This document shows, in pieces, positions 7,751 through 15,808 of a stretch of 64,000 bases of DNA. The notes under the pieces are model-generated. The model was not told the DNA's origin and searched no databases. It was given only the letters and a program-made list of their open reading frames with translations. Location: NCBI RefSeq assembly GCF_027307225.1, contig NZ_DAHUXJ010000106.1:1-64000 (forward strand), in the 5' to 3' direction. Numbering within the stretch: the stretch's first letter is position 1; each line of letters starts with the position of its first letter. The stretch is from Bradyrhizobium sp. GTDB lineage: Bacteria > Pseudomonadota > Alphaproteobacteria > Rhizobiales > Xanthobacteraceae. The translations under genes and the position numbers were made by a program.

Positions 7751-9253
7751 ATGCTGTTCTCCACCTACACTTTCCTGTTCCAGTTCCTGCCTGCCGTGGT
7801 GCTGGCCTTTGTCGCGGCGCGCCGGCACTCACCGCGCGCGGGCATTCTGGTTTTGGTCGGTGCCTCGCTGTTCTTCTACGGTGCGTGGCGGCCGGTCTAT
7901 CTGCTGCTTCTGCTCGCTTCGATCGCCGCGAATTTCTCGCTCGGCCTGTTGATGGAGAAGCCGCATCGCCGCCGCGCCATCGGCATGCTTGGCGTCGCGC
8001 TCAATCTCGCGCTGCTCGGCTATTTCAAGTATACCAACTTCGTCTTCGGCGGCATCCATCAGTTGACCGGCGCGCCGCTGCCGCTCGTGAACGTCGTGCT
8101 GCCGCTCGGCATCTCGTTCTTCACCTTTCAGCAGATCGCTTATCTCGTCGACGTCATGCGCGGCGCGAAGCTCGAGCGCGACATCGTCAGCTACACGCTG
8201 TTCGTCTCGTTCTTTCCGCACCTGATCGCGGGACCGCTGGTCCATCACGCCGAGATGATCCCGCAATTCAAGCGCGGGCGGACGCAGCGCTCGGCCGTGC
8301 TGGCGGCGAGGGGAATGGCGATCTTCGCCGCGGGTCTGTTCAAGAAGGTGGTAATCGCGGACAATTTGGCGCAGTTCGTCTCGCCGGTGTTCGCGCATCT
8401 CGACGCCGGCGGCGGCGTCACCACGTCATGGGCGTGGCTCTCGACGCTGGCCTATACCTTGCAGATCTATTTCGATTTCTCCGGCTATTCCGACATGGCG
8501 GTCGGGCTGGCGCTGTTGTTCGGCATTCGCCTGCCGGTGAATTTCCGCTCGCCCTACAAGGCGACGTCGATTGTCGATTTCTGGCGGCGCTGGCACATCA
8601 CGCTGTCGCGGTTCCTGCGCGATTATCTCTACATTCCGCTCGGGGGAAACCGCCGCGGCGAGCCGCGTCGTTACGTCAACCTGATGCTGACCATGCTGCT
8701 CGGTGGGCTCTGGCACGGGGCGGGGTGGAATTTTCTGATCTGGGGCGGCCTGCACGGCCTCTATCTCGGCATCAATCATCTCTGGCAGAAATGGCGCGGC
8801 GTGACGGCGAAGGCATCGACGTCCAATCACGTTGCCACGTTCCTCTCATGGGCCCTCACTTTTTTCGCAGTCGTCATCGCCTGGGTGTTCTTCCGCGCCA
8901 GGACCGCGGCGGGCGCCTGGATCATGCTGAAGGCGCTGGCCGGATTTGCAGCCGAGAGTTCGGCCTATGTCTCGCCCGGCATCCTGCGGGTGATGGACCT
9001 GCCGTTGCTCGTCGGCGACGAACCTCTGCTCCTGATCGGCAGTGGCGCGGTCACGACAGCGCTTGCGATCGCGCTCTTCTTGCCCAACGTGCCGCAGATC
9101 TTCCGCTACCGCGAATATCGCCGCGCGCCGGAATCATCGAGCTGGCCACAATGGCAGCCGCGCTTCGCATGGGCGTTGGCGTCCGCGTTTGCCCTGGCGA
9201 TCTCGCTATTCGGCATGTGGCAGCGGCTCGAATTTCTGTATTTTCAATTCTGA
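7751..9253 (+). CDS. MBOAT-family O-acyltransferase (AlgI-like)
   Basis: This 500-residue polytopic membrane protein has roughly ten or more hydrophobic segments. The MBOAT signature is clear: DFWRRWHITLSRFLRDYLYIP in the middle, then WHGAGWNFLIWGGLHG with conserved His322 and catalytic His335. Family members transfer acetyl groups from cytoplasmic donors to the periplasm, for example alginate, cellulose or peptidoglycan O-acetylation. It is read directly after the SGNH-like gene and ends seven bases from the convergent TauE/SafE gene. Length is usual for the family. The substrate is not determinable here. Confidence 0.88.
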   Translation: MLFSTYTFLFQFLPAVVLAFVAARRHSPRAGILVLVGASLFFYGAWRPVYLLLLLASIAANFSLGLLMEKPHRRRAIGMLGVALNLALLGYFKYTNFVFGGIHQLTGAPLPLVNVVLPLGISFFTFQQIAYLVDVMRGAKLERDIVSYTLFVSFFPHLIAGPLVHHAEMIPQFKRGRTQRSAVLAARGMAIFAAGLFKKVVIADNLAQFVSPVFAHLDAGGGVTTSWAWLSTLAYTLQIYFDFSGYSDMAVGLALLFGIRLPVNFRSPYKATSIVDFWRRWHITLSRFLRDYLYIPLGGNRRGEPRRYVNLMLTMLLGGLWHGAGWNFLIWGGLHGLYLGINHLWQKWRGVTAKASTSNHVATFLSWALTFFAVVIAWVFFRARTAAGAWIMLKALAGFAAESSAYVSPGILRVMDLPLLVGDEPLLLIGSGAVTTALAIALFLPNVPQIFRYREYRRAPESSSWPQWQPRFAWALASAFALAISLFGMWQRLEFLYFQF

Positions 9254-9260
9254 CCTACGC

Positions 9261-10007
9261 TCAAAAGAGCTGGCCGAGGCTACTCCACACCAGCGTGACG
9301 CCGGACAGAAACAAAAGCCCGAGCACGACGTCGCGAAAATTGCCGTCGCTCAGTACGCGATAGGCGCGCGTGCCGAGCCAGGCACCGCCGATCGTTGCCG
9401 GAAACACGACCAGCGCCAGCCACAGCGTCTCGCGCTTGATCAGCCCCGAAGCTCCCTGCGCGACCAGCGCGGCCGTCAGGATGGTCCAGTTGAAGGTCTG
9501 GAACAGGCCGCGCCGTTCATCCTTGCCAATGCCGCGCACGCTCGCCCACAGAATCGGAATCGGTCCGGAAAGTCCCGCAAGCCCGCCGAGCACGCCGCCG
9601 GCAAATCCGATGCCGGTGTCGGCAGCCTTGCCGCCGAAGGTCACCGTCATCGGGCGGCGCTGGAGATAAAGCGCGGTGGGAAATATCAGAAGCAGGATGC
9701 CGACGGCGAGCTTGAAATGACGCGGATCGGCATAGGCGACGAACCACGTGCCGATCGGCACGCCGGCGAGGCCGCCGACCAGAAACGGCAACACCAGCTT
9801 GAAATCGATCGATCGCCAGATCGACGGCATGGTCCAGGTCTGGGCAATGATGGAGCAGATCAGCACCAGTTGGACCGCGACGTCCGGCGTCACGACGTAA
9901 AGCCAGATACCGAGCGCCATCAGCGCGGTACCAAATCCCGCAAGGCCCGACACGAAGCCGCCGGCGAGCGCGCCGAACAACAGCACGGCGATCGTGATCA
10001 TGCTCAT
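9261..10007 (-). CDS. TauE/SafE-family sulfite/anion exporter permease
   Basis: This 248-residue membrane protein has about eight hydrophobic segments and typical TauE/SafE features: GALAGGFVSGLAGFGTALMALG at the N-terminus and FAGGVLGGLAGLSGPIPILWAS in the second half, the two glycine-rich family repeats. ATG 10007 is chosen. The frame is open to 10043, but the extra 12 codons come from a truncated palindrome at 10021-10042 and look non-native. ATG 10001 is an alternative. The family exports sulfite, sulfonates or similar anions; the substrate here is unknown. Confidence 0.85.
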   Translation of the reverse strand: MSMITIAVLLFGALAGGFVSGLAGFGTALMALGIWLYVVTPDVAVQLVLICSIIAQTWTMPSIWRSIDFKLVLPFLVGGLAGVPIGTWFVAYADPRHFKLAVGILLLIFPTALYLQRRPMTVTFGGKAADTGIGFAGGVLGGLAGLSGPIPILWASVRGIGKDERRGLFQTFNWTILTAALVAQGASGLIKRETLWLALVVFPATIGGAWLGTRAYRVLSDGNFRDVVLGLLFLSGVTLVWSSLGQLF

Positions 10008-10020
10008 GCAAACGTGGTTC

Positions 10021-10042
10021 TGACATTCGTATCCGAATGTCA
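10021..10042. repeat. Truncated type I palindrome core
   Basis: Only the inner arms survive: TGACATTCG, four bases, CGAATGTCA. The flanking GGTTC matches complete copies. It lies immediately upstream of the TauE/SafE start, where it extends the open reading frame artificially. Confidence 0.6.
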
Positions 10043-10065
10043 AACTGGCTCAGGCAGGCGCGAGA

Positions 10066-10620
10066 CTACTGGCCGTCGCTGTGCCGGGGTCCGAAGATCG
10101 CCGTGTAAAGATCGGTGGTCGGCCCGTTGGTCGAGATGCCGTAAGCGGTCGGGGAGGCCTGTTCTGGCGGAGGCGCAGGCGGCGCGGGTTGTTGCGCGAC
10201 CTGCAACGGCGCGGGAGTGGGCTGGCCGTAGGCGGGTTGCGGCGCCCGGCTTGACGCCGCGGTCTGCGCCTGGTTCGGCCGGCTGGGTTCTGTCGCGACG
10301 GCCTGACCCGTGCGTGGCGCCGGATATTGCTGGCCTTGCTGAACCGGGGTCATCGGCTGGGCGGTGACCTGCTGAACCGGCTCGGCATTGGCAACCGTCG
10401 TTGCCGGGGCCGGCTTCGGTTGGCTCGACCCGAAGATTTCGGTGTAGAGGTCGGTGGTCGGTCCGTCGCTACTGAAGCCGTAACCGGTCCTGTACGGCTG
10501 CTCGCCTTGCGCGGACGCCTGGCTCGAGGTCGCATTGTTCGCCGCCGCACAGCCGGCAACGGCGAGCGCGGCCGCGGCCAGCGCAGCGGCAGTCCGGATC
10601 CAGGACAATGCGTGATTCAA
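10066..10620 (-). CDS. Lipoprotein with duplicated GPTTDLYTxIFG motif, function unknown
   Basis: I start it at TTG 10620, preceded by CAGGGGG on the coding strand, giving 184 residues. The lipobox is LAVAGC (Cys24). An 18-residue motif occurs twice: YGFSSDGPTTDLYTEIFG at 47-64 and YGISTNGPTTDLYTAIFG at 160-177. The connecting 95 residues are Pro/Gln/Ala-rich and look disordered. No family was recognised. Longer frames reaching 10878 run into the RNase P RNA gene and are rejected. The repeated ends suggest two identical short binding elements on a flexible tether. Confidence 0.7.
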   Translation of the reverse strand: MNHALSWIRTAAALAAAALAVAGCAAANNATSSQASAQGEQPYRTGYGFSSDGPTTDLYTEIFGSSQPKPAPATTVANAEPVQQVTAQPMTPVQQGQQYPAPRTGQAVATEPSRPNQAQTAASSRAPQPAYGQPTPAPLQVAQQPAPPAPPPEQASPTAYGISTNGPTTDLYTAIFGPRHSDGQ

Positions 10621-10739
10621 GACGAGCCCCCTGACCGTCGGTCCGGTCGATCGCCCAGCAATAAAGGCAGGATATGGCGTCCGCAAGGCAGCTTTACCGT
10701 GCCGGGTGTCGCCGACAGGTCGGAAAACGGGCGAGGGGC

Positions 10740-10772
10740 CCGGCGCTTTAACGCCGAACCCCTCATTTATCA
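10740..10772 (-). terminator. rnpB: Possible rnpB terminator hairpin
   Basis: Just beyond the 3' end of RNase P RNA on the minus strand, GAGGGG-TT-CGGCG pairs with CGCCG-GG-CCCCTC around a short loop. The following bases are only moderately T-rich (CCCGTTTTCC), so termination is plausible rather than certain. Confidence 0.4.
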
Positions 10773-10776
10773 GCAT

Positions 10777-11176
10777 CAGCCGGCCTGTAAGCCGGGTTCT
10801 GTAGGGCCTTGCCCACTTGCGTAGACAAGACGCGACGGCCATTCCTCTGGGACCACGCTTGCGCGGGGCCTCGAGCAACCAACCCGGACGGCGAGCCTGA
10901 CATCGCTCCCGCAGGCGTTATCGCTTTCGCGAACGACCCGCGTTGCCGTCCCTATTCGGTCTTGCTCCCGGTGGGGTTTACCATGCCGGTTCCGTTGCCG
11001 GTCCCGCGGTGCGCTCTTACCGCACCTTTTCACCCTTGCTGCCTCCCGGGGGAGGAAGCGGTTCGTTCTCTGTGGCACTTTCCCTGGGGTTGCCCCCGCC
11101 GGGAGTTATCCGGCACCGTATGTCGATGGAGCCCGGACTTTCCTCTCCCTTGCGGAAGCGGCCGTCCGGCCGACTG
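10777..11176 (-). ncRNA. rnpB: RNase P RNA, class A
   Basis: The catalytic RNA that removes 5' leaders from tRNA precursors. Read on the minus strand, the conserved blocks are in order: GAGGAAAGTCCGGGCTCC near the 5' end, CAGGGAAAGTGCCACAGAGA, and a 3' end with GAACCCGGCTTACAGGCCGG. The P1 helix is visible, CAGTCGGCC at the 5' end pairing with GGCCGGCTG at the 3' end, and it sets the boundaries to within a few bases. Length is about 400 nt, usual for alphaproteobacteria. Confidence 0.93.
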
Positions 11177-11325
11177 ACGGCTAAGGCATGGGATTTATGG
11201 CTGCCCCCGTCAAGCCGTTAACAACCGGACAGGGCCCCCAAAAATAATTATCGTGAAGATGTCGTTTGGCGGCCGGGCACTTCGACTGCTTGTCGGCGAT
11301 CCAGCCGAACACGAGGATAAGTGAC

Positions 11326-11676
11326 ATGCAGTATTTACTGATGATCTACAGCAACGAAGTCGAATACGCCAAGCGCAGCGCCGCGACCACCGAGAAGACC
11401 ATGGCCGAATACCAGACCTTTACCCAGTCGATTATCCAGAGCGGCAATTTCAAGGGCGGAGACCGGCTCCGGCCGACATCGACCGCGACCACGGTGCGCG
11501 TCCGCGATGGCAAGATTCTGACCACGGACGGCCCGTTTGCGGAAACGCGCGAACAGCTCGGTGGCTATTACCTGATCGAGGCGAATGATCTCGACACCGC
11601 GATCGGCATCGCTGCGCGCATTCCTACCGCCCGCGACGGATCGATCGAGGTGCGCCCGATCTGGGTCTACAACTGA
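11326..11676 (+). CDS. YCII/DGPF-domain protein, partner of ECF sigma factor
   Basis: This 116-residue protein starts at ATG 11326 after a GAGGATAA ribosome binding site. It has the YCII-like fold start [11 protein letters not shown] and the signature [20 protein letters not shown], the DGPF motif. A frame open to 11266 adds 20 residues without family support. Genes of this type are consistently paired with ECF42-type sigma factors, as here, with an eight-base gap to the sigma gene. The molecular role of DGPF proteins is not established; catalysis or sensing has been proposed. Confidence 0.87.
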   Translation: MQYLLMIYSNEVEYAKRSAATTEKTMAEYQTFTQSIIQSGNFKGGDRLRPTSTATTVRVRDGKILTTDGPFAETREQLGGYYLIEANDLDTAIGIAARIPTARDGSIEVRPIWVYN

Positions 11677-11684
11677 CGCCAGAG

Positions 11685-12920
11685 ATGCAGCCAGCCGAGA
11701 TCGAAAAGATATTTCGCGACGAGGCGGGAAGGGCGCTGGCCACGCTCATCCGCCTCGTCGGCGATTTCGATCTCGCCGAGGACGTCTTGCAGGAAGCCTT
11801 TGCGGCGGCACTGGAGCGCTGGCCCGACGCAGAGCCGCCGTCCAATCCGCGGGCTTGGCTGGTCAATGTCGGACGCAACAAGGCGATCGATCGCATTCGC
11901 CGGCAGATATCGTTTCGCGACAAGCAGGAAGCGTTGACGCATGAAGTGCTGCTCAACGCCGAACCTTCGCAGGACGAGCACGATGCCGCGCTCGACGACG
12001 ACATGCTGCGGCTGATCTTCACCTGTTGCCATCCTTCCTTCGCAGCCGAAGTCCAGGTGGCGCTGACGTTGCGCACCGTCTGCGGGTTGACCACGGCGCA
12101 GGTGGCGCGCGCGTTCCTCGCAAGCGAGGATGCGATGGGCCAGCGTCTGGTTCGCGCCAAGCAGAAAATCAAGCTCGCCGGCATTCCCTACGAGGTGCCC
12201 GAGCGCGACGCCCTCGAGCCGCGGCTGCGCGGGGTCCTGGCGGTGATCTATCTCGTCTTCAGTGAAGGCTATGTCGCCACGTCAGGCGAGGTCTTGATGC
12301 GGCCCGATCTTGCCCGCGAAGCAATCCGCCTGGCGCGCCTGCTCGATGTGTTGATGCCGCGCCGCCGCGAGGTCAAGGGCCTGCTCGCCTTGTTGCTCTT
12401 GCACGACGCGCGCCGCACCGGGCGTCAGACCGCAGGCGGCGATATCGTGCTGCTCGAGGAGCAGGACCGCTCGCTCTGGGATCAAGCTCAAATCTCCGAA
12501 GGATTGATGCTCGTCGAAGCAGCGCTGCTGTTGCCGGGCCGTCCCGAACCTTATGCGGTGCAGGCCGCGATCGCAGCGCTTCATGCACAGGCACCGAATT
12601 TTCACGATACCGACTGGAAGCAGATCGCGGGGCTCTACGAAGTGCTGCTGCGGATTTCGCCTTCGCCGGTCATCGAGCTCAATCACGCCGCCGCTGTTTC
12701 GATGGTCGATGGACCGGCGCGAGCGCTTGACCTCGTCGATGCCTTGCAGGCGCGCGGCGGCCTCGATGGCTATGAATTGCTGCCGGCGGTGCGTGCCGAT
12801 CTGTTGCGAAGGCTCGGCCGGCGCCAGGCTGCGCGCGAAGCCTATCTGGCGGCGACTGAAGCGACGCAACTCGAACCGCTGCGACGGCTCTACGCGCGGC
12901 GTTTGGCTGAGCTCGGTTGA
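11685..12920 (+). CDS. ECF42-type RNA polymerase sigma factor with C-terminal TPR-like extension
   Basis: This 411-residue protein contains sigma region 2 (about residues 10-75, including [21 protein letters not shown]) and region 4 (about 115-170, [20 protein letters not shown]). A large helical C-terminal extension follows (about 180-411) with [16 protein letters not shown] and repeated alpha-alpha hairpins. This architecture and the adjacent DGPF gene define the ECF42 group, which lacks a classical anti-sigma factor and is thought to be controlled through its own C-terminal extension. No target promoter could be identified. Confidence 0.88.
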   Translation: MQPAEIEKIFRDEAGRALATLIRLVGDFDLAEDVLQEAFAAALERWPDAEPPSNPRAWLVNVGRNKAIDRIRRQISFRDKQEALTHEVLLNAEPSQDEHDAALDDDMLRLIFTCCHPSFAAEVQVALTLRTVCGLTTAQVARAFLASEDAMGQRLVRAKQKIKLAGIPYEVPERDALEPRLRGVLAVIYLVFSEGYVATSGEVLMRPDLAREAIRLARLLDVLMPRRREVKGLLALLLLHDARRTGRQTAGGDIVLLEEQDRSLWDQAQISEGLMLVEAALLLPGRPEPYAVQAAIAALHAQAPNFHDTDWKQIAGLYEVLLRISPSPVIELNHAAAVSMVDGPARALDLVDALQARGGLDGYELLPAVRADLLRRLGRRQAAREAYLAATEATQLEPLRRLYARRLAELG

Positions 12921-13000
12921 CGCGAGCAACGCCGTCAGGCTCGACGATCGAACGGTTCAAATTCTTTCGGGTCAACGGCAGCGCCGGGTTCGATAAGTCG

Positions 13001-13783
13001 CTATGTCGCGGCGGTTGCCGCGGTTTCCGCCGGCAGGCTGGCGAGCAGTGCCTGCAGCGTCACCAGTGTCGAGTGATCGGCGACGCCATCCACCTTGGCC
13101 GGGCGGAAGTGACGTTGGAAAGCCGTGACGACTTCCGTGGTCGTGGTGTCGTACTTGCCGGTGATCGAAAGGCCATAGCCGTAACGGGCGAGGGCCTGTT
13201 GCAGGCCGCGCACCTCGTTGCTGGTCGCACCTAACCTCAATCCCTCGCTGCGCACGAGCGGCGCCGGCTGGACCCAGTGACCCACGCCGGAATTGGCCAG
13301 CGAATGCCACGGGAATTTCTCGCCGGGGTCCTTCTTGCGCGAAGGCGCGACGTCGGAATGCGCCAGCACCCGCTGCGAAGGCACGTTGCGGCGAAGCATG
13401 ATACCTCGGCACAGCGCGATAACGGCGGCGATCTGGCGCAGCGGGAATTCGGGATAACCCCAGTCATGTCCGCGGTTGACGATCTCGACGCCGATCGAAC
13501 AGGAGTTGATGTCGTCCTCTCCGGCCCACGAGGCGACGCCGGCGTGCCAGGCGCGCTTGGCTTCCGGCACGCACTGCACGATGCGCCCGTCTTCCAGAAC
13601 GATGTAATGCGCGGAGACGTCGGTTCCTGCGGTGCAGAGCTGCGCGATCGCACCCTGCACATCCGGCATGCCGGTGTAGTGCAGCAGGATCATGTCGGGC
13701 AGGCGGCCCTTGTTTCGCTCGCCGAAGTTTGCGGAAGGAATGACGTCGGAAGCGATCGAGGAGTCTGGCGTAAAGGTCTGCAT
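13001..13783 (-). CDS. N-acetylmuramoyl-L-alanine amidase, AmiD/AmpD type, with peptidoglycan-binding domain
   Basis: From ATG 13783 the protein has 260 residues. An Amidase_2 domain covers roughly residues 25-170, with zinc-ligand His in MILLHYTG and in LAHSDVAPSRKKDPG and the conserved EIVNRGHDWGYPEFP. A C-terminal PG_binding_1 domain covers about 190-250 (NEVRGLQQALARYGYGLSITGKYD). It cleaves the MurNAc-L-Ala bond in cell wall recycling or remodelling. No convincing signal peptide is seen, which favours a cytoplasmic AmpD-like role. ATG 13855 is an alternative start. It is divergent from the dcw cluster and adjacent to it. Confidence 0.85.
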   Translation of the reverse strand: MQTFTPDSSIASDVIPSANFGERNKGRLPDMILLHYTGMPDVQGAIAQLCTAGTDVSAHYIVLEDGRIVQCVPEAKRAWHAGVASWAGEDDINSCSIGVEIVNRGHDWGYPEFPLRQIAAVIALCRGIMLRRNVPSQRVLAHSDVAPSRKKDPGEKFPWHSLANSGVGHWVQPAPLVRSEGLRLGATSNEVRGLQQALARYGYGLSITGKYDTTTTEVVTAFQRHFRPAKVDGVADHSTLVTLQALLASLPAETAATAAT

Positions 13784-14371
13784 ATTCTCGATAGGTCGGG
13801 GCAGCGGGGTGGCACGCCGCTTCGAATCACTGGATGTGAACGAACCGAGCGACATATCAATACTCAAACCCGGCAACACAACGGCAACCAAATTTTTCAA
13901 GACAACGTCAGCACTATTCTCTGCCGCCGTCCGCGGCGCAATCGCCTGACCGGCATCCGACGAGCATTTTGGGTGGGTGTGTGCGGAAGGCATCACTCCG
14001 CCATTCGCGGGCCACAACCGGGCGGTGGACTTACCCTCGTTGGCCGGACAGCGCGGAGTTTGGCGATTTCAACCCTTTCTTAACGCTACTTGTCGTTACT
14101 TACCAAGTGGTGAAGAGCCGCGCTCGATGTCCTCGGGCCGGTGGGCGCCGCCGTTTCTGCATAGGGGCTGCGCTTCGGGCTCGGGTCGCTCCGCCGGAGG
14201 GCACGCGGGAAGCATAGGTTTGACGTGTCCTTTGGAGTCCCAGCTCGAGTTCCCACCATGCGCCGGCCGCTGCAACCGGAAAGGCCGGCGAGAAGCTTAC
14301 TTTTGAGGCGCCATGGGCTCCTTCGCGTCCAAGTTCCGCATCGCCTCTCGGCTTTCGCCGGGAGGGCCGGC
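13784..14371. other. Divergent intergenic region between the amidase and rsmH; no mraZ
   Basis: These 588 bases hold no gene I can support. Neither strand shows the MraZ signature, nor the GTGGG repeats that normally flank mraZ. A 12-base string GTTACTTACCAA at 14095-14106 recurs exactly upstream of ftsQ (29616-29627). The region should carry the promoter for the first half of the dcw cluster. Confidence 0.5.
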
Positions 14372-15376
14372 ATGACGCCGCCCGCGGCAAGTGGCCCTCG
14401 CCATATCCCGGTCCTTGGCCGCGAGGTAATGGACTGGCTGGAACCGCGCGAAGGCGGAATCTATGTCGACGCGACCTTCGGCGCCGGCGGTTATAGCCGC
14501 ACCATCCTCGACACCGACAACACCCGCGTCATCGCCATCGACCGCGACCGTACCGCGGTCTCAGGCGGATTCGAACTGGTCGATCGCTCGAAGGGCCGCC
14601 TTACCCTGATTGAGGATCGCTTCTCGAACCTCGCCGATATCTGCCGCGGGCAAGGCATTACCGCTGTCGACGGTGTCGTCATGGACATCGGCGTGTCCTC
14701 GATGCAACTGGATGAAGCCGCGCGCGGTTTCTCATTTCGCGCCGATGGGCCGCTCGACATGCGGATGGGGTCAAGCGGTCCGACCGCGGCCGACGTGATC
14801 GCGAAGGCCTCCGAGGCCGATCTCGCCAACATCATCTATATCTTCGGCGAAGAGCGCCACTCGCGCGCCGTGGCGCGCGCGATCGTTGCCGCGCGCAAGG
14901 AAGCGCCGATCGCGACAACGCGTGCGCTGGCCGATCTCGTCGGAAAAGTTGTGCGTGGTAAGCCGGGCGACATTCACCCGGCGACGCGGACGTTTCAGGG
15001 TTTGCGGATTTTCGTCAACCAGGAACTCGACGAACTGCTATCAGCGTTGTCGGCCGCCGAACAGGTGCTCAAGCCCGGCGGGCGGCTGGTCGTGGTGTCG
15101 TTTCATTCGCTGGAAGACCGCATCGTCAAGAATTTCCTGAACGAGCGTGCCAGGGTGAGCGGCGGCTCGCGGCACCAGCCGGAGAGCGCGAAAGCCGCGC
15201 CAAGCTTTGCCATCCTCACCAAGCGTCCGGTGGTGGCGCAACAGGATGAAGTCGCGGCCAATCCGCGTGCGCGTTCGGCAAAACTCCGCGCCGGCGAGCG
15301 CCGCGATGCACCGGTGTATCCGGCGGCCGAACAGCCCGGATGGCCCACGCTCGATAGCGTAATGAGGGGAGGCTGA
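14372..15376 (+). CDS. rsmH: 16S rRNA (cytosine-1402-N4)-methyltransferase RsmH
   Basis: This 334-residue protein (also called MraW) methylates C1402 of 16S rRNA in the ribosomal P site using S-adenosylmethionine. ATG 14372 follows a GGGAGGG ribosome binding site and begins the family pattern [12 protein letters not shown]. The SAM-binding motif is [12 protein letters not shown], followed by AIDRD. Late motifs are [20 protein letters not shown] and the basic tail [12 protein letters not shown]. It is the first gene of the dcw cluster here and lies three bases before ftsL. Confidence 0.95.
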   Translation: MTPPAASGPRHIPVLGREVMDWLEPREGGIYVDATFGAGGYSRTILDTDNTRVIAIDRDRTAVSGGFELVDRSKGRLTLIEDRFSNLADICRGQGITAVDGVVMDIGVSSMQLDEAARGFSFRADGPLDMRMGSSGPTAADVIAKASEADLANIIYIFGEERHSRAVARAIVAARKEAPIATTRALADLVGKVVRGKPGDIHPATRTFQGLRIFVNQELDELLSALSAAEQVLKPGGRLVVVSFHSLEDRIVKNFLNERARVSGGSRHQPESAKAAPSFAILTKRPVVAQQDEVAANPRARSAKLRAGERRDAPVYPAAEQPGWPTLDSVMRGG

Positions 15377-15379
15377 GGC

Positions 15380-15808
15380 ATGCGCATCATCCATCTCCTC
15401 GTGATCGGTGCGCTGGTGTTTGCGGCCGCCTACGTCTACCGGATCAAGATGGTATCGACCGACCGCACCGAGCGTGTGCTGCGGTTGCGCGCTCAAATTC
15501 ACGAAGAGCGCGACGCGATTGCGTTGCTGCACGCCGAATGGGCCAAGCTCGATTCGCCGCAGCGGCTGCAAGGCCTGGTCGAGCGTCATTTGCCGCTCAA
15601 GCCGCTCAACGCCAATCAGTACGACTCATTGAAGAATTTGCCCGATCGTCCGCCGAGCCTGGTCAAGCCGGGCGATCCGGATCCGATTGGCTCCATGCTC
15701 CAGACCATCGAGGCGTCCGTCGACGCGCCGACGACAACAGGTTCGATTCCGACGCAGCCTAAGGCTCAGTCTCGGTCTCAGTCTCGGTCTCAGGAGGCGC
15801 CGCAATGA
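15380..15808 (+). CDS. ftsL: Cell division protein FtsL
   Basis: This 142-residue bitopic protein has one transmembrane helix (about 3-20), then a heptad-patterned coiled coil (about 25-75, RTERVLRLRAQIHEERDAIA). The C-terminal tail is Ser/Gln/Pro-rich and encoded partly by a short tandem repeat (TCTCGGTCTCAG units at about 15772-15796). FtsL joins FtsB and FtsQ to control septal synthesis. It is recognised by position between rsmH and ftsI as much as by sequence, since FtsL is poorly conserved. Its stop overlaps the ftsI start (ATGA). Confidence 0.85.
   Translation: MRIIHLLVIGALVFAAAYVYRIKMVSTDRTERVLRLRAQIHEERDAIALLHAEWAKLDSPQRLQGLVERHLPLKPLNANQYDSLKNLPDRPPSLVKPGDPDPIGSMLQTIEASVDAPTTTGSIPTQPKAQSRSQSRSQEAPQ

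Noticed and set aside
7555-9363. 602-codon open frame overlapping the MBOAT gene
   Set aside because: It runs in another frame over a clear MBOAT protein and is Arg/Ala-rich without any motif.
10620-10878. N-terminal extension of the GPTTDLYT lipoprotein
   Set aside because: The extension reads through the 3' part of the RNase P RNA gene, and the lipobox fits the TTG start at 10620.
10809-11221. Plus-strand ORFs inside the RNase P RNA
   Set aside because: The conserved RNA blocks and P1 helix explain this DNA; the ORFs have no protein features.
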